Part shown: positions 58,901-61,089 of the stretch, piece after piece
Position numbering within the stretch: position 1 is the first letter of the stretch
Layout of the letters: each line of letters begins with the position of its first letter
Assembly: GCA_025331565.1 (NCBI GenBank)
Contig: JAFREQ010000011.1
Coordinates: 11,242,001-11,306,000 of the forward strand
Source of the DNA: Holacanthus passer
Lineage: Eukaryota > Chordata > Actinopteri > Pomacanthidae
Direction of reading: 5' to 3'
Length of the DNA: 64,000 nt
Position numbers and translations under genes: made by a program
Notes under the pieces: model-generated
Told to the model about the DNA's origin: nothing
Database searches by the model: none
What the model saw: the letters and a program-made list of their open reading frames with translations, nothing else

Positions 58901-61025
58901 TTTTCACTCACTGGTTCGTTGTTTGGCAGATGCAGGCTCTCCCACACTATTGGGGTACTGGGCGATGACAGTCACCAGGTAGTCGGTTCCTGATCTCAGC
59001 TCTCGTGCTGTAAAGGTCCTCTGAGTGGCAGAGACAGTCTCCTGCAGGGAAGAGAAAGAGGTCATGTTTGTAAAAAGTCAAGCCTATGACAAGTTTTTAC
59101 AAAGTGAATGACAGATAGATAATGATAGATAACATTCTTCTGTTTTCATTATGTCTGCCAGGGTACACAGGAGGGAATTTCACTCTTTGCTCTGCCAAAC
59201 TTTAATTTCTACAGCATCTACATGAAGAAGATCCACCCATAGACAGGTTTATACTCAGCCCGAAGGCACATGTTTCTCTCTTGCAAAGCAGGATTTATTC
59301 CAGCTCCTAAAACCACAATTTGCTACATCAATCTAAGTCACACCAAAGCTCATCGTACATGTTTCAATACATTATCATATTAGTAATATTCTCCAACACC
59401 TGGACTCACCTGACGCAGTTCTGCTGTGATAGGCTTACCCAGGCCAGAGAGCGGCACATACTGGACCACATAGCCACTCACGGGCCCCCCTGCTTGACTC
59501 CAGCGAAACCTGAGAGTATCAGATGTCTGGCCTGTGAACTGAATGTTGGATGGACCAGAAAAAGCCTCTGGGAGAAGAGGATGGAAGCAGGATAAAATAC
59601 AGAATTAAATGCATGTTAACAGTCTGATAATAAAGTCTGACATAACAGCCAGACACAATATCTGTGTGTATTTATTATACTGATGTTATGCTATTGAAGT
59701 TAGCCTGCAAACCATCGCTAGCATAGACTCCGCCTGCCTTGGAACACACTCGGGTGTTCACAAGAGGAAGAAGCGTGTTCAGCAGTTTGAAGTCCCCAAC
59801 AAAGGAGGTGAAATCACTGCTGGGCTGGGAGGAGATCTGGGCCAATTCATTCCTGTCTGCACTCTTTATACCTAACAAACACAAAAAAATTTGGCAAAGT
59901 AAGAAAGAAATCAGAGTGGCTCATAAACGCATCAAATGTGAGAGACCTACCAACTGCAAAAACATGCACTCCTTGACTGCGCAGCTTCTGTGCTGGGTCC
60001 TGCACATTGTCCTGTGACTTCCCGTCTGTGATCAGGATGGCGATCTGAAAGTTAAGGTGGACCCACAGGTAGAATTATAACATAAGAAGTGCTCTATTAA
60101 ATATGCATTTTCATAATGATGAATCATCACAGAATAGCTCAAACCTTTGGGACATCCCGACTGGACGCAGGGTTGAAGAAGTTATCAGCAACAAACTTGA
60201 GGCCAGCACCAGTACGTGTGTTTCCACCCTTGTAGTTTAGATTCTGCACAGCATCGACCAGCTCAGTGCTGTTCACGTAGGTAGTAAATGTAAATTCCAC
60301 TCTGGAGGGAGGGAAATGTGCATTAACACATGATTCAGCTCCTGCAGTGAGATTCTTTGTCACTGCATGCACAGGAAGGTAATGAGGTATGTCTTAATCC
60401 TGTTAGATACCTGGAGGTGTCGCTGTACTGTATGGTCCCAAACCGTATCCCGGACTGGCCGACAGAGCTGGCAAATGGCTTGACGATTCCCGCCATAAAG
60501 CCCTTCACCTGCACGAAGTTCGCTCTACCAATACTGGAGGATCCGTCAACCAGGAAAACAATATCTGCTGCTTGCACATTATTACACCTGCCTGCAAATA
60601 CAGGTGATGGAGAACACATGCGAGCAAGCCATACTTTCTGTAAACTGACACACAAACACATGAGGAGAACACTTGGGGCTGATGTGGTAGTAGGGGGGAA
60701 AATTGGGAGATATTTTTACCTTGAGCTTCAGCTCGTTTCATAGAAGACAAGAGGACAGTCACGGTGAAAACCCAGCTCCACATCTTCACAACCTGGGCAC
60801 ACAAAGGGGAAAAAAGATGTTTTTACTATGTCTGAAACAATACAATCCAAATTACTCAATTACTATTATTTGTGGTGCTGTGCTGCTCTTAAATTATCTG
60901 TTGATAAGAAAATCCATCCATCAGCCGATAGTTAAAAAAATATATTGTCAGTGTGCGTGCTTGCAGACTTGTTTTTGTTAAAACTACTGTTCCTTCCTCC
61001 TCTTTACCTCATGTCTCCGGGTCAT
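10855..61025 (-). CDS. col7a1: Collagen type VII alpha-1 chain, complete multi-exon gene
   Basis: Spliced coding region read on the minus strand through about 121 exons. Domain order is signal peptide, vWA, nine FN3, vWA, Cys linker, interrupted Gly-X-Y helix with a central hinge, and NC2 with a Kunitz domain. This order is characteristic of collagen VII alone. Human-like landmarks include ITDGKSQD in vWA1, GPEGLQGQKG late in the helix, EMSQHC at the start of NC2, and YTLRWY in the Kunitz domain. Exon lengths and phases are consistent from start to stop: NC1 3,747 nt, helix 4,935 nt, NC2 about 636 nt, giving about 3,106 residues counted from the MWSW methionine. Nearly all helix exons are phase 0 and start with a Gly codon, most of them 36, 45, 54, 63, 72 or 81 nt long. 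Known role of the family: secreted homotrimer, anchoring fibrils at the dermal-epidermal junction. The gene spans about 50 kb. No frameshift or internal stop was found in the exons I joined. Exact ends of a few exons (12.8 kb, 20.1 kb) are uncertain. Confidence 0.96.
10941..10978. repeat. (GT)n / (CA)n tract inside the last col7a1 intron
   Basis: On the transcript strand this is (CA)n with CCCA interruptions, beginning 2-3 nt after the GT of the Kunitz exon donor. It fills almost half of the 97-nt intron. Confidence 0.93.
10981..11163 (-). CDS. col7a1: col7a1 Kunitz (BPTI-type) domain
   Basis: Six cysteines with the exact Kunitz spacing 8-15-7-12-3: CMLPMEEGSC, then GRYTLRWYFNSQVQAC, RPFIYSGC, EGNDNRFLHLEEC, EQVC. 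YTLRWY and EEGSC match the human domain. The residue after the second Cys (P1 in inhibitors) is Gly, so strong trypsin-like inhibition is unlikely. The exon is flanked by a (GT)n tract on the acceptor side and by a CA repeat starting just after the donor. Confidence 0.95.
11510..11668 (-). CDS. col7a1: col7a1 NC2 lysine-rich exon with furin-like motif
   Basis: A 159-nt exon, phase 1 on both sides, with good acceptor (ctgtcacag) and donor (AAG/gtaaac). It encodes a basic, weakly repetitive segment: DETDKSVKVEPNKSASVGV, then KKAASVAGQKAVKV, then TPLNAVKSRSVRSKRRVKG. VK/SV units recur about every 6-10 residues. RSKR/RR fits the furin-type consensus R-X-K/R-R. I recall no equivalent in human collagen VII, where the acidic region runs straight into the Kunitz domain. 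Phase compatibility with both neighbours supports inclusion, but it could be an alternative exon. Confidence 0.7.
11669..12829. other. col7a1 NC2 intron, no element recognised
   Basis: Between the acidic exon and the lysine-rich exon. AT-rich, with short chance frames only. Confidence 0.6.
12830..12955 (-). CDS. col7a1: col7a1 NC2 acidic, tyrosine-rich exon
   Basis: Encodes DPDYEHIYSIESYDDPLDE and LLYFTPTVNQSD. The Asp/Glu/Tyr-rich character matches the human stretch EDDEYSEYSEYSVEEYQDPE just before the Kunitz domain, where tyrosines may be sulfated (inference). Two donors fit the phase: GATG/gtactg at 12,828 (used here) or GGCG/gtgaag at 12,792, which would add 12 residues. Confidence 0.78.
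13260..13343 (-). CDS. col7a1: col7a1 NC2 linker exon
   Basis: An 84-nt exon, phase 1 at both ends. It encodes GSGLEPRSQPPIRARP, then APEQQLALKGEE. It is proline- and arginine-rich and has no clear relative of the human BMP1 cleavage site (SYAA/DTAG). An alternative donor 11 nt earlier would shift the frame, so the GAGG/gtgagt donor is preferred. Confidence 0.75.
13344..14659. other. col7a1 NC2 intron upstream of the linker exon
   Basis: Contains a short GAGTCAAACATTATTTGACA-like palindromic repeat around 13,690-13,750, of a type frequent in fish introns, and otherwise AT-rich sequence. No exon with compatible phase was found here. Confidence 0.5.
14660..14668 (-). CDS. col7a1: col7a1 9-nt microexon in NC2
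   Basis: The nine bases CGTGTGGAG lie between a long pyrimidine-rich tract ending in CAG and a GTGAGT donor. Spliced between the phase-1 ends of the neighbouring exons they give A-C-G, so the joined protein reads QHC-ACG-GSG. The human protein has HCACQGQ at this place. Skipping it keeps the frame but removes the second NC2 cysteine. Evidence is splice signals, frame and family match; no transcript was seen. Confidence 0.78.
14790..15210 (-). mobile_element. MITE-like repeat family, copy A (one end missing)
   Basis: The right end has AACTTTTTTGGAATC. The body contains CCTGTTTACCTGTGGAATGA and TGCTCCTGACCCAACTTGTT, shared in opposite orientation with copies B, C and D. The left terminal repeat is not visible. 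It sits in the NC2 intron between the EMSQHC exon and the microexon. Element superfamily not identified. Confidence 0.75.
15329..15377 (-). CDS. col7a1: col7a1 NC2 start exon
   Basis: A 49-nt exon reading EDEVREYVRSEMSQHC plus one base, phase 1 at its end. It closely matches the human start of NC2 (DDIRGFVRQEMSQHC). The terminal Cys is one of the residues that stabilise the antiparallel dimer by disulfide in the family. The charged, helical-looking sequence ends the Gly-X-Y register. Confidence 0.92.
15526..21494 (-). CDS. col7a1: col7a1 triple helix, part 6, C-terminal end (14 exons)
   Basis: Exons: 21,459-21,494; 21,280-21,315; 20,883-20,939; 20,701-20,772; 20,262-20,333; 20,102-20,137; 19,944-20,024; 18,685-18,738; 18,352-18,405; 18,193-18,255; 18,061-18,123; 17,818-17,934; 16,433-16,510; 15,526-15,579. 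Human-like landmarks: GDTVLVGGPPG (human GDSAVILGPPG), GPKGACGGDG with a Cys inside the helix, GDRGFDGLAGPKG, GPEGLQGQKG. Exon 20,262-20,333 uses a GC donor. For exon 20,102-20,137 I chose the donor that keeps phase 0 (36 nt, GEAGQPGVPGES). A nearer GT would give 28 nt and break the frame. The final helix exon ends GDKGDPGMT before NC2. Confidence 0.92.
15930..16320 (+). repeat. Dispersed repeat with GACCTTT/GACTTTTGACC motifs
   Basis: Contains internally repeated blocks: GACGTTGACCTTTTACC, GGCCTTTGACTTTTGACCTC and CCTTGACTTTTGACCATC, each followed by an AATTCATCC- or ATCCTATT-like line and a 'gagatattgtgttcacgag' phrase. I recognise the phrase from a repeat common in teleosts. Intronic between the last two helix exons. 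Confidence 0.55.
16663..16693. repeat. Perfect 12-bp inverted repeat (hairpin)
   Basis: GACTGTGTCCAA, 7-nt spacer, TTGGACACAGTC. Intronic, no other context. Confidence 0.85.
17390..17735 (+). mobile_element. 3' end of a LINE-type retrotransposon
   Basis: Plus-strand tail: a short coding remnant LGTAAWNQLQNYL, then untranslated sequence with GGGCTAGGAGACTCTTGAAA, AATCTCAGCAAGACT and the terminal TTAAATAAAGGTTATTTAAA. This tail structure is typical of fish non-LTR elements. 5' truncated, with stops in the coding remnant. Exact clade not assigned. Confidence 0.6.
18950..19025 (+). repeat. Dispersed AT-rich repeat (GATTAATCG type)
   Basis: ACTAAATGATTAATCGTGAA, AGATTAATCG and AATAATCATTAGTTGCA. 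Related fragments lie at about 20,520-20,670 and about 42,655-42,735. Common in teleost introns; class not known to me. Confidence 0.45.
19909..19934. repeat. (CA)n microsatellite
   Basis: About 13 CA units, ending 9 bp from the donor of helix exon 19,944-20,024. Confidence 0.93.
21856..24777 (-). CDS. col7a1: col7a1 triple helix, part 5 (11 exons)
   Basis: Exons: 24,742-24,777; 24,449-24,508; 24,312-24,356; 24,189-24,224; 22,973-23,008; 22,831-22,890; 22,632-22,757; 22,464-22,535; 22,163-22,198; 22,013-22,072; 21,856-21,900. The first starts AVAGPPGPKGER, matching the human interruption QAVVGLPGAKGEKG. Other breaks: GQTLPGIAG, GIGLAGPPG, GVGVSGPRG. A second RGD occurs in GTRGDKG at 24.35 kb. 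The intron before this block is the largest in the gene (about 3.6 kb) and holds repeat relics. Confidence 0.92.
23597..24036 (+). mobile_element. MITE-like repeat family, copy B
   Basis: Ends CTCCAAAAATAGTTGGGA and CCAACTTTTTTTGAATC form imperfect inverted repeats. The interior shares GTTGGGACAGGAGCAACAAA and CAGGTAAACAGG with the other copies. Located in an intron between helix exons. Confidence 0.8.
25399..25422. repeat. (GT)n microsatellite
   Basis: About 11 GT units at the left edge of a GC-richer patch in the largest intron. Confidence 0.93.
25725..25812 (+). mobile_element. tRNA-derived SINE fragment
   Basis: GGCGTCTGGTGGCCTAGTGG, then TTAAGAC, a degenerate B-box-like region and CGGGGACCTTTGTTACATGT, then CATACCCTTCTCTC. 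This order matches a SINE head I know from teleosts, with an A-box-like TGGCCTAGTGG. Truncated after about 90 bp; no duplication of the target identified. Confidence 0.6.
27058..27275 (+). mobile_element. LTR-retrotransposon integrase relic
   Basis: Two frames on the plus strand carry traces of the C-terminal part of a retroelement integrase core: LVEHFNRTLK in the first, then, after a stop and frame change, QASTGFPPF. These phrases are typical of Ty3/Gypsy-type integrases in fish. About 200 bp only, broken and non-functional. No LTRs seen in the intron. Confidence 0.5.
28412..33278 (-). CDS. col7a1: col7a1 triple helix, part 4, after the hinge (15 exons)
   Basis: Exons: 33,069-33,278; 32,950-32,985; 32,789-32,833; 32,555-32,671; 32,396-32,467; 32,215-32,259; 31,693-31,728; 31,354-31,389; 30,215-30,250; 30,076-30,120; 29,582-29,614; 29,393-29,455; 29,224-29,259; 28,596-28,676; 28,412-28,480. 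The 210-nt exon is the longest helix exon and includes GDPGKPGIPGVPGRAG, nearly identical to human. Breaks: GRAIGERG, GASAESVLIGTPG (the human counterpart is SVDEPGPGLSG) and GVGVQG. One RGD is present (GPRGDKG, 32.44 kb). The segment aligns collinearly with the human helix in my reading. Confidence 0.92.
29702..30056 (+). mobile_element. MITE-like repeat family, copy C
   Basis: Terminal inverted repeat GATTCCAAAAAAGTTG at the left and its reverse complement (with one change) CAACTTTTTTGGAATC at the right. Length about 355 bp, no coding capacity. The right end lies only 19 bp from the donor of helix exon 30,076-30,120, and the element makes up about three quarters of its 461-nt intron. Confidence 0.85.
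33436..34697 (-). CDS. col7a1: col7a1 central hinge of the helix
   Basis: Two exons, 34,662-34,697 (DVQKALASLGIQ) and 33,436-33,561 (VSDLKVVVDRKDT, then QAPTVQKAQ, after which Gly-X-Y resumes with KGEKGDRGEPGLRG). Together with TAV from the previous exon this is a non-triplet stretch of about 36 residues. It sits where human collagen VII has its 39-residue hinge (VPNVDRLLETAGI...), and the next exon aligns well with the human post-hinge helix. The pattern of small hydrophobic positions is kept while identity is low. In the human protein this site is protease-sensitive and lets the fibril bend. The intron between the two exons (about 1.1 kb) holds nothing recognisable. Confidence 0.87.
34804..39083 (-). 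CDS. col7a1: col7a1 triple helix, part 3, up to the hinge (15 exons)
   Basis: Exons: 39,042-39,083; 38,773-38,853; 38,576-38,611; 38,414-38,449; 38,052-38,132; 37,903-37,938; 37,231-37,302; 37,053-37,097; 36,641-36,676; 36,328-36,363; 35,690-35,794; 35,542-35,607; 35,074-35,109; 34,947-34,982; 34,804-34,851. The first exon begins non-collagenously (ADIQGQLKGERGEK). GLPGLRGEQGLQGPVGPPG at 37.27 kb is close to the human sequence. Another break, QVVYVKGAEVAPIPG, spans the 35,690/35,607 junction. The last exon ends GKPGTAV and runs into the hinge. Confidence 0.92.
38988..39014. repeat. (GAT)n microsatellite
   Basis: Seven or more GAT units followed by GAATGAATGG. Confidence 0.9.
39239..41362 (+). 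mobile_element. hAT-superfamily DNA transposon (Charlie-like ends), decayed
   Basis: Perfect 15-bp terminal inverted repeats CAGTGGTTCCCAACC at 39,239-39,253 and 41,348-41,362, flanked by the 8-bp near-duplication CAGTACAG / AAGTACAG (7 of 8). Length 2,124 bp. The interior encodes a broken hAT transposase on the plus strand, of the type co-opted in ZBED5/SCAND3/FAM200 genes. Inserted antisense to col7a1 in the intron between exons 41,385-41,420 and 39,042-39,083, of which it makes up about 92%. Confidence 0.9.
39801..41155 (+). pseudogene. Broken hAT transposase (ZBED5/SCAND3-like)
   Basis: Fragments in order on the plus strand: ALEASYSVSLLMCTSKKPHS and IKQAGQFTA (ends in TAG at 40,062, followed in frame by LDEMTDLS), a jumbled zone at about 40,080-40,190, then 40,200-40,640 with EALANKRMSPELSAVLDDAV, LLLHTDVRWLARGK and LAYHANVFVKLNDLSLQGKD. 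After another break come CEVTFSALTHIKTKQRNRLN and a C-terminal end near 41,155. At least one nonsense change and two frame changes, and the zone around the second catalytic acidic residue is lost. The N-terminal BED finger is not visible. Not a functional gene. Confidence 0.8.
41385..45071 (-). CDS. col7a1: col7a1 triple helix, part 2 (15 exons)
   Basis: Exons: 45,027-45,071; 44,333-44,368; 44,179-44,223; 44,011-44,046; 43,834-43,869; 43,667-43,699; 43,481-43,552; 43,306-43,365; 43,075-43,110; 42,904-42,984; 42,059-42,094; 41,870-41,914; 41,701-41,772; 41,508-41,552; 41,385-41,420. All are phase 0. Triplet breaks: a missing Gly at the 43,834/43,699 junction (GRS-APG) and GSGGSNVAGP at 43.33 kb. 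The last exon, GPQGPPGPPGKM, matches the human segment before its first larger interruption. The intron after 42,904 is about 0.8 kb and shows no gene. Confidence 0.92.
42430..42740. other. Intronic repeat-like sequence
   Basis: In the intron between helix exons 42,904-42,984 and 42,059-42,094. ATATATCAGTGTTTCCCATA and TTGATTGACTAATCAATTAA-like segments resemble dispersed fish repeats. Boundaries unclear. Confidence 0.35.
45152..49342 (-). CDS. col7a1: col7a1 triple helix, part 1 (14 exons)
   Basis: Exons in transcript order: 49,316-49,342; 49,175-49,219; 48,556-48,675; 48,402-48,473; 48,283-48,318; 48,135-48,188; 47,913-47,987; 47,527-47,640; 47,402-47,431; 46,393-46,419; 46,240-46,293; 46,054-46,125; 45,919-45,978; 45,152-45,187. 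Gly-X-Y repeats throughout, many with GEKGD or GERG. Interruptions of the triplet: SVPFDPSGRVKGEK (48.58 kb), GSALPGGGLPG (47.95 kb), an entire 30-nt non-collagenous exon NTPVSDTNLK (47.42 kb), and GVGSGVAVKGEK (46.26 kb). Such breaks are normal for collagen VII and give the fibril flexibility. Lysine-rich KGE/KGD triplets are typical sites for hydroxylysine in this family. Confidence 0.92.
48721..49092 (+). mobile_element. MITE-like repeat family, copy D
   Basis: Starts near AAAAAAAGCTGGGATGCTGT and ends TTTTCTGGAATC. It shares GTTGGGACAGGAGCGACA and TCGTTCACAAGCGAGGATGG with the others. Occupies about 372 of the 499 nt of its intron and ends about 45 nt from the acceptor of helix exon 48,556-48,675. 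Confidence 0.8.
49513..49554 (-). CDS. col7a1: col7a1 Cys linker between NC1 and triple helix
   Basis: A 42-nt exon reading GGPGPSQCTVQCPQ, phase 0 on both sides. It corresponds to the human CPVYCPKG segment, whose two cysteines sit at the start of the helix and can link the three chains. It lies between the last vWA2 exon and the first GEKGDRGEK exon. Confidence 0.88.
49696..50775 (-). CDS. col7a1: col7a1 vWA-like domain 2
   Basis: Exons 50,639-50,775; 50,425-50,551; 50,141-50,284; 49,696-49,865 (residues about 1043-1235). The A-domain fold is visible: RLDVVFLVPAS, VGVVVYSYRP, VPGVVVIIADRKS, VRVLAVGLEQADTDELRRAV. The MIDAS is degenerate: the DxSxS position reads PASTD, and the fourth-strand Asp sits in IADRKS. 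As I recall, the human second A domain also lacks the motif, so loss of metal-dependent binding is probably ancestral. Confidence 0.9.
50872..51246 (-). CDS. col7a1: col7a1 fibronectin III repeat 9
   Basis: Exons 51,109-51,246 and 50,872-51,021 (residues about 947-1042). Motifs SVRLGWNPLPGATGYILRW and VTGLRLGRQYRFTVQPTFA. It leads directly into the second A domain. Confidence 0.92.
51330..51804 (-). CDS. col7a1: col7a1 fibronectin III repeat 8
   Basis: Exons 51,673-51,804 and 51,330-51,476 (residues about 854-946). Motifs VVRVTWVGVQGATAYRVSW and LDQLDPGAQYEVQVMALVQN, followed by REGTPVSVRVTT. This matches the human eighth repeat, which has VGVTGATAYRLAW and REGTPVS. Confidence 0.93.
51934..52375 (-). 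CDS. col7a1: col7a1 fibronectin III repeat 7
   Basis: First half is the 3' part of exon 52,255-52,521 (VSGLRIADVTSQRIRIAW, then STRATGYKITW). Second half is exon 51,934-52,077 (IDGLKPDSAYSVLVSSLSG). There is no intron between repeats 6 and 7, unlike every other repeat boundary in this gene. Confidence 0.9.
52376..52888 (-). CDS. col7a1: col7a1 fibronectin III repeat 6
   Basis: Exon 52,766-52,888 gives RRLRIAWTSVTGATGYRLTW. The second half, IDSLQPDEALVIGIAAVVDQ, is the 5' part of the long exon 52,255-52,521. The usual Tyr of the L...Y.V motif is replaced (DEALVIGI), so the strand signature is weaker than in the neighbours. The domain edge at about 52,376 is my estimate. Confidence 0.88.
53392..53772 (-). 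CDS. col7a1: col7a1 fibronectin III repeat 5
   Basis: Exons 53,647-53,772 and 53,392-53,538 (residues about 585-675). Motifs VRLGWTGVAGATQYRIIIL and IPGNQTTLDLRDLTVGVSY, with a possible N-glycosylation sequon (NQT). The GATQYRII core matches the human fifth repeat as I recall it. Confidence 0.93.
53893..54593 (-). CDS. col7a1: col7a1 fibronectin III repeat 4
   Basis: Exons 54,477-54,593 and 53,893-54,039 (residues about 497-584). Motifs SIRLTWRVIQSSQGYRLQW and LTGLQPKTEYLITLYTLFEG. In family comparison the second half resembles the TLYTLLEG segment of the human fourth repeat, which supports one-to-one correspondence. Confidence 0.93.
54594..56859. other. Largest NC1 intron (about 2.3 kb)
   Basis: Between FN3 repeats 3 and 4. 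AT-rich, no recognisable transposon ends and no exon with FN3 motifs. No evidence for a missing repeat, since nine are already accounted for. Confidence 0.6.
56860..57233 (-). CDS. col7a1: col7a1 fibronectin III repeat 3
   Basis: Exons 57,114-57,233 and 56,860-57,009 (residues about 407-496). Motifs SVRVRWRGVSGARAYRLVW and LSNLQTDTEYIITVIPLYE. The exons are phase 1 at both ends, as for most FN3 units here. The next intron, to repeat 4, is the longest in the NC1 part (about 2.3 kb). Confidence 0.93.
57514..58791 (-). CDS. col7a1: col7a1 fibronectin III repeat 2
   Basis: Exons 58,672-58,791 and 57,514-57,669 (residues about 315-406). First half carries SVAWDKPSSPVQGYKLTYGPRG. Second half carries LEALQPDTEYVISLYPLFP. 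They are separated by an intron of about 1.0 kb in which I see no recognisable element. Confidence 0.92.
58912..59567 (-). CDS. col7a1: col7a1 fibronectin III repeat 1
   Basis: Two exons, 59,410-59,567 and 58,912-59,041 (residues about 219-314). Core Trp in LRFRWSQAGGPVSGY, then ELRSGTDYLVTVIAQYPNSVG, the usual L...G..Y.V.V signature of the second half of an FN3 fold. The two exons split the domain in its middle, the pattern followed by almost all the repeats of this gene. Confidence 0.93.
59713..60591 (-). CDS. col7a1: col7a1 vWA domain 1 (NC1)
   Basis: Four exons: 60,411-60,591; 60,145-60,301; 59,951-60,044; 59,713-59,871 (residues about 22-218). The MIDAS is complete: DGSSS after the first strand, the Thr motif GGNTRTG, and ITDGKSQD. 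The last exon has SADRNELAQISSQPSSDF and a Cys in TRVCSKAGG. The family binds basement-membrane and matrix ligands through this domain. The intact metal site suggests functional adhesion. Phases 1-2-0-1-1 link the exons without breaks. Confidence 0.95.
60720..60792 (-). CDS. col7a1: col7a1 signal peptide exon
   Basis: ATG at 60,783-60,781 opens MWSWVFTVTVLLSS, a hydrophobic core, followed by MKRAEAQ, which suits signal peptidase cleavage near AEA-Q. The exon ends in phase 1 at AAG/gtaaaa. The 9 nt before the ATG (VVK) follow a good splice acceptor. The role is targeting to the secretory pathway, as expected for an extracellular collagen. Confidence 0.85.
61008..61025 (-). CDS. col7a1: col7a1 probable first exon with in-frame upstream ATG
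   Basis: The exon with the obvious signal peptide begins after a polypyrimidine tract and AG only 9 nt before its own ATG, so a further 5' exon is expected. About 215 nt upstream a GAG/gtaaag donor closes a segment that contains ATG ACC CGG AGA CAT GAG. Joined to the next exon it stays in frame and adds MTRRHEVVK before MWSW. A TATA-like box lies at 61,082-61,088, so transcription would start near 61,055. The upstream ATG has A at -3. A further ATG at 61,048 would give a very short upstream ORF. Splicing here is inferred only from sequence signals. The alternative is initiation at 60,783 with this exon non-coding. Confidence 0.5.
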
Positions 61026-61052
61026 ATTAGTTTCTGAGTTGTCACCATCTGT

Positions 61053-61088
61053 TAGATGAAATACCGCCATCCCTCAACTACTTTATAT
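61053..61088 (-). promoter_or_regulatory. TATA-like core promoter of col7a1
   Basis: AATATAAAG at 61,081-61,088 (minus strand) lies about 30 bases before the expected start of the putative first exon, which ends in a good donor at 61,008. Position and order fit a core promoter. No transcript evidence is available. Confidence 0.4.
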
Positions 61089-61089
61089 T